DNA from: Spiribacter sp. 2438
GTDB lineage: Bacteria > Pseudomonadota > Gammaproteobacteria > Nitrococcales > Nitrococcaceae
Reading direction: 5' to 3'
Assembly (NCBI RefSeq): GCF_009676705.1
Contig: NZ_CP046046.1
Location: 186,001 to 250,000, forward strand
DNA length: 64,000 nt
Shown: piece after piece, positions 17,234 through 30,579 of the stretch
How the letters are laid out: each line of letters starts with the position of its first letter
Position numbering within the stretch: the first letter of the stretch is position 1
Notes under the pieces: generated by a model
The model's database searches: none
What the model was told of the DNA's origin: nothing
What the model saw: the letters and a program-made list of their open reading frames with translations, nothing else
Translations under genes and position numbers: made by a program

Positions 17234-18078
17234 GGCGATGCCTGAGTGCGGTGCTGCTGGTTGGGTTGATGGCCGGGGCTGGGCTCCCGGTCATGGCCAG
17301 CGGCGATGAGCGGCCGCAGCGGGTGGTATCGATGAACCTGTGCACGGATCAGCTGGCCATGCTGATCGCCGACGAGGGTCAGCTGATCTCGGTCTCCGCG
17401 CTGGCGCAGGACTCGCGGAACTCCACCATGGCGGAGGCAGCCCGGCAGTATCCTCCCAATCATGGTCGGGCCGAGGAAATTCATCAGCTGGCGCCGGATC
17501 TGGTGATCACCGGGCGTTTCAACGCCGGGCCCACGGTGTCGATGTTGCAGCGCCTGGGTATTCCGGTGGCGGTGTTCGATCCGGCCACCTCGCTGGAGGA
17601 CGTCCGGGATAACCTGCAGCAAATGGGCGAGGTGCTGGGGCGCCCGGCGCAGGCGGCCCGGCTGATCGCTGATTTCGATCAGCGCCTCGCCATGCTGCAG
17701 CAGCCGGTGGTTCACCCGCCCCGCGCCGCCCTGTATTTCCCCAATGGGTACACCCGGGGTGACCAGACGCTGCTGGGCGACATTGTCCGGGCGGCGGGCT
17801 TTCGCAATGTGGCCACTGGCGAGGACGTGCAGTTCGGCGGACATCTGCCCCTGGAATCGCTGGTCATGGCGGAGCCGGACGTGCTGATCACCGGCAGCCG
17901 CCACGATGCCCGCTCCCGCTCCGAAGCCATCCTCCGTCATCCGGCGGTAGAGCGCGCCGCGGCCTGGGAGGTGGTTCACGAGCTGGTCACCAGCGACTGG
18001 GTCTGCGGCACGCCCCAGGCGTTGTCGGCGGTGGAGCGCATTGGCGCCCTGCGAGGACAACTCATGGGAGCGCCCTAG
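17227..18078 (+). CDS. btuF: cobalamin ABC transporter substrate-binding protein
   Basis: The 283-residue protein has an N-terminal signal peptide (cleavage near VMA-S, about residue 25) and a BtuF/FecB-type periplasmic binding fold (RVVSMNLCTDQLAMLI, APDLVITGRF, GIPVAVFDPAT). It would pass B12 from the periplasm to BtuCD. GTG start lies inside the btuB stop region, and its own stop shares one base with the btuC GTG. Substrate is assigned from the riboswitch and btuB; an iron-siderophore role would be the alternative for this family. Confidence 0.88.
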   Translation: MVGRCLSAVLLVGLMAGAGLPVMASGDERPQRVVSMNLCTDQLAMLIADEGQLISVSALAQDSRNSTMAEAARQYPPNHGRAEEIHQLAPDLVITGRFNAGPTVSMLQRLGIPVAVFDPATSLEDVRDNLQQMGEVLGRPAQAARLIADFDQRLAMLQQPVVHPPRAALYFPNGYTRGDQTLLGDIVRAAGFRNVATGEDVQFGGHLPLESLVMAEPDVLITGSRHDARSRSEAILRHPAVERAAAWEVVHELVTSDWVCGTPQALSAVERIGALRGQLMGAP

Positions 18079-19058
18079 TGCGCGTGGCGCTCTGGCTTTC
18101 GCCGCTGGTGCTGGGGCTTTTCCTGGCGTCACTGGTGATCGGTCCGGCGGCCATTGGGCCCGGGGAGAGCCTGGTGGCGCTGGTGGGTGAGCCGGGCACG
18201 CCCCTGGCGCTGGTGATGCAGGAAATCCGACTGCCCCGGGCGCTGTTGGCCGTCCTGGTGGGGGGCAGTCTGGGGCTTGCCGGAGCGGCGCTGCAGGGCT
18301 ACCTGCGCAATCCGCTGGCGGAGCCCGGGCTGTTGGGCATTTCCGGCTCCGCGGCACTGGGGGCGGTGCTGGCCATTCAGACGGGACTCGCCAGCATCAT
18401 GCCGCTGGGGCTGCCATTGGCGGCGCTCACCGGGGCGCTGGTGGGCGTGGTGCTGATTTCCCTGCTGGCTGGTACCCGAGGCGGATCCCTCAGTCTGATT
18501 CTGGCGGGGATTGCCATATCCGCCCTGGCCAGCGCGCTGGTGTCACTGGTGCTCAACCTCTCCCCCAGCCCGTTTGCCACCAGCGAAATCGTCTTCTGGA
18601 TGATGGGGTCGCTGGCGGACCGCTCCATGGAGCATGTCTGGCTCGCCCTGCCCTTCATCGTGGTGGGGATGACCATGCTGCTGGCCCTGGGTCGACCACT
18701 GGATGCGCTGACCCTGGGTGAGGATGCCGCCGAGGCGCTTGGTCAGCGATTGCTGCGGGTGAGGGTGTTGCTGATTCTTGGCGCGGCGCTGGTGGTGGGG
18801 GCCAGCACCGCGGTGGCCGGCACCATCGGCTTTGTGGGGCTGGTGGTGCCCCATGTCCTGCGGCCCCTGGTCGGCGCCATGCCCGGCCGGCTGTTGCCCG
18901 CCAGTGCCTTGGGCGGCGCGGCCATGGTGTTGCTGGCGGACAGTCTGGTGCGGGTCATTCTGCCCGAGGCCGACCTGAAGCTCGGCGTGGTAACGGCCAT
19001 TATCGGCGCGCCGTTGTTTCTTCATCTGATCTATCAAACACGGCGGGAGCTGGAATGA
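18078..19058 (+). CDS. btuC: cobalamin ABC transporter permease
   Basis: The 326-residue FecCD-family permease has about ten membrane segments and the family motifs RLPRALLAVLVGGSLGLAGAALQGYLRNPLAEPGLLGISGSAALGAV, visible at residues 52-98, and the cytoplasmic coupling motif GEDAAEALG. It forms the channel dimer of the B12 importer with BtuD. GTG start; the stop overlaps btuD ATG (ATGA). Confidence 0.93.
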   Translation: MRVALWLSPLVLGLFLASLVIGPAAIGPGESLVALVGEPGTPLALVMQEIRLPRALLAVLVGGSLGLAGAALQGYLRNPLAEPGLLGISGSAALGAVLAIQTGLASIMPLGLPLAALTGALVGVVLISLLAGTRGGSLSLILAGIAISALASALVSLVLNLSPSPFATSEIVFWMMGSLADRSMEHVWLALPFIVVGMTMLLALGRPLDALTLGEDAAEALGQRLLRVRVLLILGAALVVGASTAVAGTIGFVGLVVPHVLRPLVGAMPGRLLPASALGGAAMVLLADSLVRVILPEADLKLGVVTAIIGAPLFLHLIYQTRRELE

Positions 19059-19816
19059 CCCTCCTGGCACTCAAACAGCTGGGTGTGAGCCTGGGCAACC
19101 GCTCGGTGCTGGAGGGCGCCGACTTGTCCATCGGATCGGGTGAACTGGTGGGGCTGATCGGACCCAACGGGATAGGAAAGACCACCCTGATGCGCGCTGC
19201 CCTGGGCCTTTTGCCGGCCACCGGATACAGCTCGCTGGCGGCCATGAGCGCCGCGGAGCGGGCTCGAACCGTGGCGTGGATGCCCCAGGATCGCACCATC
19301 GCCTGGCCCATCAGTGTCGAGGCACTGGTCATGCTGGGCCGGTTGCCTCACCGGCCGTTGGGGCTGGCCCCCGCGTCCGTGGATCGCGCGGCCGTGAAAA
19401 AGGCGCTGGCCGCGGTGGATCTGGAGGGCTTCGAGCATCGCCGGGCCACTCGGCTCTCCGGCGGCGAGCGCACCCGGGCGCTGATCGCGCGAGCGCTGGC
19501 GCAGGAGACACCGCTGGTCATGGCCGATGAACCCACCGCCGGCCTGGATCCGGCCCATCAAATCAGCGCCATGGAAGGCTTCGCCGGGCTGGCTCGAGCC
19601 GGGGGAGCCGTGCTGTTGTCCATCCATGATCTGGGTCTGGCGGCCCGTCACTGCACCCGGCTGGTGCTGCTGGGTGAAGGCCGGGTGATGGCGGATGGGC
19701 CGCCGGCGAGCGTCCTGACCACGGATCACCTGGCAAGAATTTTCAACATCGAGGCGTTTTTCCAGGAAACCCCGGAAGGCCCGGTTTATCAGTCTTTGCG
19801 TGTGCTCGGACCATAG
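19055..19816 (+). CDS. btuD: cobalamin ABC transporter ATP-binding protein
   Basis: The 253-residue ATPase has Walker A (GPNGIGKTT), signature LSGGERTRALIARAL, Walker B (LVMADEPTAGLDP) and H-loop (LSIHDLGLA). It powers BtuC. Last gene of the btuBFCD unit. Its 3' end overlaps the convergent adenosyltransferase-like gene by 28 bases. Confidence 0.93.
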   Translation: MTLLALKQLGVSLGNRSVLEGADLSIGSGELVGLIGPNGIGKTTLMRAALGLLPATGYSSLAAMSAAERARTVAWMPQDRTIAWPISVEALVMLGRLPHRPLGLAPASVDRAAVKKALAAVDLEGFEHRRATRLSGGERTRALIARALAQETPLVMADEPTAGLDPAHQISAMEGFAGLARAGGAVLLSIHDLGLAARHCTRLVLLGEGRVMADGPPASVLTTDHLARIFNIEAFFQETPEGPVYQSLRVLGP

Positions 19817-20331
19817 CTTTTGGAGACGAAGGCCACTTCCGTTTGATCCCGCCGCTGGTTGATCACCAGGATCATGGCGAAGAAGAGATTACAGAGGATA
19901 TTGCAGAACCGCGGCAGCACCTCCGGCACCTCGATGCCGGCTTCCTCCACGCGGACCATCTGGCGGATCGCTTTCTTGGCCCCGGAGCGCGCCAGGTTCA
20001 GAAACGGCACGGGAAGATCCCCCCGCGGTAATACAAATCCCTCGGCACGGCCGGCCGCCTCGCCCCGGTAGTGAGCCAGCCGGGCCTTGGCCTGATCCAG
20101 ATTGGCTTCACTGATGGCAAGGCGGCCACGGATTGATCCATTCAGGTGAAAGACCAGTGGCTGTAGCGCCTCGAGATCCCTGCGCAGGTCGCCCATGTCC
20201 GCGGGCAGGGTAGCGATGGCGGCGCCGATGTTGCCGCAGAGTTCATCGGTGAAGACTTCAAAGTCACACAGGGGCCCGGTCTCGTGGATGAACGGATAGC
20301 AGACTTCGTCGAGATCGGCACTGCGTTGCAT
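19789..20331 (-). CDS. divergent cobalamin adenosyltransferase-like protein
   Basis: Start ATG 20331 gives 180 residues. The second half follows the PduO-type ATP:cob(I)alamin adenosyltransferase helix pattern: FVLPRGDLPVPFLNLARSG aligns with the family FVLPGG-x-x-x-x-LHxART, and VLPRFCNILCNLFFAMILVIN with the LN-x-LSD-x-LFVLARY helix. However, the Arg-x-x-x-Arg-x-x-Glu residues that bind ATP in PduO are replaced (AKKAIRQ), and the N-terminal glycine-rich ATP loop is missing. It may still handle cobalamin (binding, chaperone) given its position convergent with btuD. It is divergent from exonuclease III. Assignment rests on my alignment by eye; an unrelated helical bundle is possible. Confidence 0.5.
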   Translation of the reverse strand: MQRSADLDEVCYPFIHETGPLCDFEVFTDELCGNIGAAIATLPADMGDLRRDLEALQPLVFHLNGSIRGRLAISEANLDQAKARLAHYRGEAAGRAEGFVLPRGDLPVPFLNLARSGAKKAIRQMVRVEEAGIEVPEVLPRFCNILCNLFFAMILVINQRRDQTEVAFVSKSYGPSTRKD

Positions 20332-20368
20332 GGGGTGATTCTCCCTGGGATGTTTTATTCTGGCGGTC

Positions 20369-21187
20369 ATGACCATGCGCATTATGACCGCCAATCTCAA
20401 TGGCATTCGCTCCGCTCAGCGGAAGGGTTTTTTTGACTGGCTCGAAGACCAGCGTCCGGATGTGCTCTGCATACAGGAAACCAAGGCCCAGCGAGCGCAG
20501 CTCGAGGACGGACCGTATTTTCCGGAGGGCTACCACGCTGAGTTCGTTGACGCGGAGCGCAAGGGCTACAGCGGTGTCGCTGTCTACAGCCGGCGCCAGC
20601 CCGATGACTTCATCCGCGGCCTGGGCATGGCCGAGATAGACCGCGAGGGGCGTTGGCTGGAGGCCCGCTTCGGCGCCCTGAGTGTGGTGTCTTTCTACAT
20701 GCCGTCCGGCAGCTCGGGGGAACACCGGCAGGGCGTCAAGAACGCCTTCATGGAGCCACTGATGGAGCGGCTCACGGCGATGGCGGCGGATGGCCGGGAG
20801 TACATCATCTGCGGCGACTGGAACATCGCCCACACCTGGCGGGACCTGAAGAACTGGCGATCCAATCAGAAGAACTCGGGGTTTCTGCCCCACGAGCGGG
20901 AATGGATGGATCGGCTGTTCGGCGAGGCGGGTTTTGTGGACGTTTTCCGGCGGCTCAATGACGCATCGGATCAGTACACCTGGTGGTCATTTCGGGGCCA
21001 GGCCCGGGCCAACAACACCGGCTGGCGGATCGACTACCAGGTCGCCACGCCGGGGGTGGCGGGCACGGCGGTGGCGGAACAGATCCATCGGGAACCCCGC
21101 TTTTCGGATCATGCGCCGCTGTGCATCGATTACGACTGGTCGCTGGACCTCAGTGCTGATCCGCCAGCTGCTTCAGGTAATCGATAA
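20369..21187 (+). CDS. xthA: exodeoxyribonuclease III (AP endonuclease)
   Basis: The 272-residue protein is a full-length ExoIII/Ape1-type nuclease: ANLNGIRSA, QETKAQ with the metal-binding Glu, YSGVAVYS, CGDWNIAH with catalytic Asp/Asn, and FSDHAPL with the final Asp-His. It cleaves at abasic sites and degrades the 3' strand in base excision repair. Start may be ATG 20369 or 20375, as both fit. Its last 38 bases overlap the convergent glutaredoxin-like gene. Confidence 0.95.
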   Translation: MTMRIMTANLNGIRSAQRKGFFDWLEDQRPDVLCIQETKAQRAQLEDGPYFPEGYHAEFVDAERKGYSGVAVYSRRQPDDFIRGLGMAEIDREGRWLEARFGALSVVSFYMPSGSSGEHRQGVKNAFMEPLMERLTAMAADGREYIICGDWNIAHTWRDLKNWRSNQKNSGFLPHEREWMDRLFGEAGFVDVFRRLNDASDQYTWWSFRGQARANNTGWRIDYQVATPGVAGTAVAEQIHREPRFSDHAPLCIDYDWSLDLSADPPAASGNR

Positions 21188-21428
21188 TGGCGTCCGACTC
21201 GTAAAGCCACTCCACCTGGCCGTCGGGGCGCTCGATCCGAAGGCAGGGCACCATGCCCTTGCCGCCACCCTCAACCAGCTCTTCCCGTCGGCCCGGGTCC
21301 TGCAGGATGTTGCGGGACTCCACGTCCAGATCCAGCCCCTGGGTGGCACGGCGCACTTTCTGGCAGAAGCCGCAGAGCTCATGTTCATAGAGGGCGAGAT
21401 GAGCGGGAGGGGTCGGCGTGTCAGTCAT
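21150..21428 (-). CDS. glutaredoxin-like / GST N-terminal domain protein
   Basis: The 92-residue protein is a single thioredoxin-fold domain: LALYEHELCGFCQKVR with a CGFC active site, then a family-typical GMVPCLRIE (cis-Pro) and YESDAIIDYL (glutathione-binding SNAIA-like). It resembles the N-terminal domain of glutathione S-transferases and glutaredoxins, and is probably a glutathione-linked thiol oxidoreductase in the cytoplasm. It lies 18 bases downstream of trxB in the same direction, which fits a thiol-redox operon. Confidence 0.85.
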   Translation of the reverse strand: MTDTPTPPAHLALYEHELCGFCQKVRRATQGLDLDVESRNILQDPGRREELVEGGGKGMVPCLRIERPDGQVEWLYESDAIIDYLKQLADQH

Positions 21429-21446
21429 AAGGGCATCCAGTTCCTT

Positions 21447-23856
<2,410 letters not shown>

Positions 23857-23891
23857 GGTCGGTGATCCGCCTGGGCCGGGCAAGCGCTTCC

Positions 23892-23920
23892 TTGAACGTC
23901 GTCCCCCCATTGGTCAGAAT
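23892..23920 (+). promoter_or_regulatory. candidate sigma70 promoter for ppc
   Basis: TTGAAC at 23892-23897 and CAGAAT at 23915-23920 are separated by 17 bases, each matching four of six consensus positions. A start near 23927 would give a leader of about 70 bases ahead of ppc that contains the terminator-like hairpin at 23939-23973. Weak by itself; position makes it plausible. Confidence 0.4.
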
Positions 23921-23938
23921 CCGTGGCATAACCGGGGG

Positions 23939-23973
23939 AGTCCGGGTGGTGGTCAGGCCGCCCGGACTTTTTT
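23939..23973 (+). terminator. intrinsic terminator-like hairpin in ppc leader
   Basis: AGTCCGGG pairs with CCCGGACT (8-bp perfect stem, 14-base loop that can extend pairing) and is followed by six T residues. It points into ppc and ends 26 bases before its ATG. No plus-strand gene ends upstream for more than 2.5 kb, so it is best read as a leader terminator (attenuator) rather than the end of another transcript. A short frame of ten codons (ATG 23974 to stop 24006) overlaps the ppc start. Confidence 0.6.
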
Positions 23974-23998
23974 ATGTCGGCAGGGAGGGCATGCCGGA

Positions 23999-26641
23999 AT
24001 GAGTGAAAATCGCAGCGATTTACCGCTTCGCGAGGACATCCGCCAGCTGGGCGGGCTGCTGGGCAGCACCATCCATGAGCAGGCCGGGGAAACGGTTTAC
24101 GAGACCATTGAGGAGGTTCGTAGCCTGGCGAAGGAGGCCCGCGCCGGCAACGGTGCTGCGGGCCGGGCCCTGGAAAAGCGGCTTGGCGAGCTGCCGGATG
24201 AAATGATCGTGCCGGTGGTGCGGGCCTTTTCGCAGTTTCTCAACCTGGCGAACATCGCCGAACAGCATCATCGCATCCGCCGCAGCCGCGCCTGGATCCG
24301 CGACCCCGAGACCGGGCCGTTGCGGGGATCGCTGGAGGAATTCTTCAAGCGCATGCTGCCGGACACGGATCCGGCGGACCTGCATGCCGCCATCACCGAA
24401 TTGGACATCGAGCTGGTGCTGACCGCTCACCCCACCGAGGTGATGCGCCGTTCGATGCTGCAGAAGTACAACCGCATCGCCGCCCTGCTTGACCAGGGGG
24501 ATCGGCTGGATCCCACGCCCGAGGAAATCGAAGAGGTTCACCAGTCCCTGCGGCGGGAGATCACCGCCGCCTGGGAAACCGACGAAATACGCCGACGTCG
24601 GCCGGCACCGCAGGACGAAGCCCGCTGGGGCCTGGCGGTGATCGAGCAGACGCTCTGGGACGTGGTGCCCCATTATCTGCGGCGTCTGGATCGCATGCTG
24701 CAGCGTCAGACCGGCCGTGATCTGCCGCTGGATGCCGCGCCGATTCATTTTGGCTCATGGATGGGGGGAGACCGTGACGGCAACCCCCGGGTGACCGCCG
24801 GCGTGACCCGCGAGGTCTGCCTCCTCAACCGCTGGAAGGCGGTGGAACTCTATGAGCACGAGATCGAGGCGCTCATCGAAGACCTGTCCATGCAGGCGGC
24901 CAACGACGAACTGCGGGCGTGGGTCGGCGACGCCTGGGAGCCCTATCGCACGGCCCTGAAAGCGGTTCGTGATCGGCTGCTGGCAACCCAGCACTGGATT
25001 GAAGCGAGGCTGGCGGGCCGCCGGCCGGCTGACGCGCTCATTTACTGGTTCCCCCATGAGCTGCGGGAGCCGCTCATGGTGTGCTACCGCTCCCTGCAGG
25101 AGAGTGGTGCCGCCGTGGTGGCCGAGGGGCGCCTGAAAGATCTGCTGCGACGGTTGTCGGTGTTCGGTCTCACGCTCATGCGGGTGGACATTCGGCAGGA
25201 GTCCACCCGGCACACCGCGGTGCTGGACGCCCTGACTCAGGCCCTCGGCATTGGCAGCTATGAAAGCTGGGACGAGGCGGAGCGTCAGCGGTTCCTGATT
25301 CGCGAACTGGACAGCCGCCGCCCCCTGATCCCCCGGGACTTCGAGGCCGACGAGGAAGTCACCGAGGTCCTCGACACCCTGTCGGTGGTGGCCGAAATGG
25401 GCGCTGGCTCCCTGGGCGCCTACGTCATTTCCATGGCCTCGAAGCCCTCGGACATTCTGGCGGTGAAACTGCTGCAGAAAGAGATGGGCGTTGCCGAGCC
25501 TCTGCGGGTGGTGCCCCTGTTCGAGACCCTGGATGACCTGCAGGGCGCCCAGGCGACCCTGGAGCAGCTGCTGGAAATCCCCTGGTACCGGGAGCATATA
25601 CAAGGTCACCAGGAGGTCATGATCGGGTATTCCGACTCCGCCAAGGACGCCAGCCACATGGCGGCTGCCTGGGCGCTCTATCAGACCCAGGAGCAGCTGG
25701 TGGCCACGGCGCGGCAGCAGGGGATCCGCCTGACCCTTTTCCACGGACGGGGAGGCTCCATCGGCCGGGGCGGCGGACCGACCCATGCCGCCATCCTCTC
25801 CCAGCCGCCCGGCTCGGTGGATGGCCGGCTCCGGGTGACTGAACAGGGCGAGGTGATTCAGGCCAAGTTCGGGTTGCGCGGCATTGCCGAGCGCAACCTG
25901 GAGCTCTACACCACCGCCGTGGCCGAGGCGACTCTGTCGCCGCCCCAGCCCCCCGCCCCGGAATGGCGAGGGCTCATGGACCAGCTGGCGGAAACGTCCT
26001 GCCAGGTCTATCGGGATCTGATTCGGGAAACCCCGGCATTCATCGACTACTTTCGGCATGCCACGCCGGAACACGAAATCAGTCATCTCGCCATCGGCAG
26101 TCGGCCAGCCCGTCGCAAGCCCACCCTGGGGGTGGACAGTCTGCGGGCCATTCCCTGGATCTTTGCCTGGACCCAGACTCGGCTGCTGCTGCCGGCCTGG
26201 CTGGGGGCCGGGGATGCGCTGGCCAGGGCGCTGGACGAGGGCCGGCAGTCGGAATTGCAGCACATGTACCAGGCCTGGCCGTTCTTTCGGGCGTTCATCG
26301 ACATGCAGGAAATGGTGCTGGCGAAGAGCGATCCCGCGGTGGCCGCCTGGTATGACCAGCGTCTGGTGCCCGAGTCGCTGCAGGACCTCGGCACGGACCT
26401 GCGACAGCGACTGAGAGATGCCCGTGACCGCGTGCTGGCGGTAAGTGGTCACGAGAATCCTCTGGATGAGGCGCCGGTGGTTCAGCGTTCGGTGGGTGTC
26501 CGGAATCCCTATGTGGATCCGCTCAACCTGCTGCAGGTGGAGCTGCTGGACCGGGTTCGGCACGGGCACGAGGAAGACCTGCGCGAGGCGCTCATGATCT
26601 GCATCAACGGCATCGCCGCCGGCATGCGCAACACGGGCTGA
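23999..26641 (+). CDS. ppc: phosphoenolpyruvate carboxylase
   Basis: The 880-residue enzyme converts PEP and bicarbonate to oxaloacetate, refilling the TCA cycle. Family marks: [14 protein letters not shown] (catalytic His), [27 protein letters not shown] (PEP/allosteric loop) and the invariant C-terminus GMRNTG. ATG 23999 has GGGAGGG upstream and gives the E. coli-like length (883). A terminator-like hairpin lies in its leader. pyrE follows after four bases, so the two are likely co-transcribed. Confidence 0.98.
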   Translation: MSENRSDLPLREDIRQLGGLLGSTIHEQAGETVYETIEEVRSLAKEARAGNGAAGRALEKRLGELPDEMIVPVVRAFSQFLNLANIAEQHHRIRRSRAWIRDPETGPLRGSLEEFFKRMLPDTDPADLHAAITELDIELVLTAHPTEVMRRSMLQKYNRIAALLDQGDRLDPTPEEIEEVHQSLRREITAAWETDEIRRRRPAPQDEARWGLAVIEQTLWDVVPHYLRRLDRMLQRQTGRDLPLDAAPIHFGSWMGGDRDGNPRVTAGVTREVCLLNRWKAVELYEHEIEALIEDLSMQAANDELRAWVGDAWEPYRTALKAVRDRLLATQHWIEARLAGRRPADALIYWFPHELREPLMVCYRSLQESGAAVVAEGRLKDLLRRLSVFGLTLMRVDIRQESTRHTAVLDALTQALGIGSYESWDEAERQRFLIRELDSRRPLIPRDFEADEEVTEVLDTLSVVAEMGAGSLGAYVISMASKPSDILAVKLLQKEMGVAEPLRVVPLFETLDDLQGAQATLEQLLEIPWYREHIQGHQEVMIGYSDSAKDASHMAAAWALYQTQEQLVATARQQGIRLTLFHGRGGSIGRGGGPTHAAILSQPPGSVDGRLRVTEQGEVIQAKFGLRGIAERNLELYTTAVAEATLSPPQPPAPEWRGLMDQLAETSCQVYRDLIRETPAFIDYFRHATPEHEISHLAIGSRPARRKPTLGVDSLRAIPWIFAWTQTRLLLPAWLGAGDALARALDEGRQSELQHMYQAWPFFRAFIDMQEMVLAKSDPAVAAWYDQRLVPESLQDLGTDLRQRLRDARDRVLAVSGHENPLDEAPVVQRSVGVRNPYVDPLNLLQVELLDRVRHGHEEDLREALMICINGIAAGMRNTG

Positions 26642-26645
26642 TCCC

Positions 26646-27277
26646 ATGCAGGCTTACCAGCGCGACCTGATCGAGTTTGCCCTGGCGCGGGATGTCCTTC
26701 GTTTCGGGGAGTTCACCCTGAAGTCGGGGCGGCAGAGCCCGTATTTTTTCAATACCGGGCTATTCAATACCGGCGAGGCATTGCAGCGGCTGGGTGCCGC
26801 CTACGCTCGCTGCGCGGTGGAGTCCGCGCCGCCGTTCGACATGCTGTTCGGGCCGGCTTACAAGGGGATCCCGCTGATATCGGCCACCGCCATGGCGTTG
26901 TCCCTGGATCACGGCATGGACTGTCCCTGGGCGTTCAATCGCAAGGAGGCCAAGGACCATGGTGAGGGCGGCCGGGTGGTGGGCGCTCCGCTGTCCGGGC
27001 GGGTCCTGGTGGTAGACGATGTGATTTCCGCCGGCACCTCGGTGGCGGAAAGTGTCGCGCTGATCGAATCCGCCGGTGCCCGGCTGGCAGGCGTGCTGGT
27101 AGCGCTGGACCGCCAGGAAAAAGGCCAGGGCGAGCGCTCGGCTACCCAGGACGTGGCCGAGTTGCATGGCGTGCCGGTCACCGCGATTCTGACGCTGGAA
27201 ACGCTGATGGACTACCTGGAAAAGCAGCACGGCGGGGCCGACCCGAGGCTCGCCGCCATGCGGCGATATCAGGCGCG

Positions 27278-27290
<13 letters not shown>
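26646..27290 (+). CDS. pyrE: orotate phosphoribosyltransferase
   Basis: The 214-residue enzyme makes orotidine 5'-phosphate in pyrimidine synthesis. Seen: [38 protein letters not shown] and the PRPP-binding [13 protein letters not shown]. It lies four bases after ppc. Its last 13 bases overlap the convergent acyltransferase gene. In many gammaproteobacteria pyrE is near argB and algC, as here, though on the opposite strand. Confidence 0.97.
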
Positions 27291-29395
<2,105 letters not shown>

Positions 29396-29411
29396 AAGCA
29401 CCGGGAGGAGA

Positions 29412-30488
29412 TCAGCCTCCCTGGGACGTACGCGGAAAGTCCGGCATGTCCGGCCGAGGCGTGGTTTCCGAGCTCGGGGGCAGCTCCGGATAGATCACCT
29501 CAGGCTGCTCACCCGTGAGTGAGCGCAGGAATGCGGTGACATCGTCGACTTCCTGATCCGTGAGGATACTGCCGAGCTGCGAGTCGTTCATGACCGCCAC
29601 GGCTTCGCGCAGGCTCCAGACAATGCCGGAATGGAAGTACGGGGCCGTCAGTTCGACGTTGCGCAGCTGCGGGGAACGGAAGACGTACTCATCCGCCGCC
29701 GTCTCGGTCACCTGGGCACGCCCAAGGTCTCCCTCCGGCAGGATGTCGGACCCGGGGCGGTTGATCACGCCGAAGGGGTAGTACCCCTGTCCGCCGACGT
29801 TCACGCCGTTATGGCAGGCCACGCAGCCCTTGTTCATGAACGCATCCAGACCGGCGATCTGCTGATCCGTGAGGGCATCCGCATCCCCCGCCAGGTACTG
29901 GTCGAAGGGCGCGTTGGGCGTCACCAGTGTGGCCTGATAGACCTCCAGGGCCGCCGCGGTGTTGTCGAAGCTCACCGGGTTATCCGACTCCGGGAACGCG
30001 GCTTCGAAGGCACTCACGTATTCGTCGATGCTCTGCAGGGTCTCTTCGAGCACATCCGGCGTGTTGTTCATCTCGACGCTGGCCTGAATCGGGCCCTTGG
30101 CCTGCTCGGTCATGTCCTCGGCGCGACCGTCCCAGAACTGGGCGACGTTGAAGACCGCGTTGAACACCGTGGGCGAGTTTCGCGGACCCCGCTGCCAGCC
30201 GTGACCGATGGAGGTCGGCACATTGTCGTCGCCACCAAGACCCACGTTGTGGCAGGTGTTGCAACTAATGGTGTGGCTGGCGGAAAGACGCGGTTCAAAG
30301 AACAGCATCCGCCCCAGGTCGACTTTCTCCTGGGTCATCGGGTTGCGGTCCGCCAGTACTTCCGCGCCACTGTCCGGGATGGGCTCGAACAGCAGCTGAG
30401 CCCGCTCCATCAGTTCGTCGCTGGCCGACACCGTACTGCTGACAAGCCCCAGTGCCACGGCAGCCGTAAGTGGATAGGCGGCTTTCAT
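29412..30488 (-). CDS. di-haem cytochrome c peroxidase (CcpA/MauG family)
   Basis: The 358-residue protein has a signal peptide (cleavage near VSA-S, residue 22) and two haem c sites: CNTCH in the first domain and CVACH in the second, with family motifs NSPTVFNAVFN, FWDGRAEDM and LRNVELTAPYFHSG. It is periplasmic and reduces hydrogen peroxide with electrons from a cytochrome. The C-terminal 25 residues are Pro-rich. It has its own terminator and sits between algC and argB, splitting the usual gammaproteobacterial order. Confidence 0.93.
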   Translation of the reverse strand: MKAAYPLTAAVALGLVSSTVSASDELMERAQLLFEPIPDSGAEVLADRNPMTQEKVDLGRMLFFEPRLSASHTISCNTCHNVGLGGDDNVPTSIGHGWQRGPRNSPTVFNAVFNVAQFWDGRAEDMTEQAKGPIQASVEMNNTPDVLEETLQSIDEYVSAFEAAFPESDNPVSFDNTAAALEVYQATLVTPNAPFDQYLAGDADALTDQQIAGLDAFMNKGCVACHNGVNVGGQGYYPFGVINRPGSDILPEGDLGRAQVTETAADEYVFRSPQLRNVELTAPYFHSGIVWSLREAVAVMNDSQLGSILTDQEVDDVTAFLRSLTGEQPEVIYPELPPSSETTPRPDMPDFPRTSQGG

Positions 30489-30579
30489 CTTGGCTACTCC
30501 CTCTCTGTAATGATTGGTATCAAGGGTAGGGAGTGGAGCGGGGATGGGGTAGCAGAACCGGTGCCATTCTTGACGCCGG

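Noticed and set aside
24755-26647. 630-codon open frame antisense to ppc
   Set aside because: It is the shadow of ppc in GC-rich DNA; the plus strand encodes a complete, motif-bearing PEP carboxylase and the antisense product resembles nothing.
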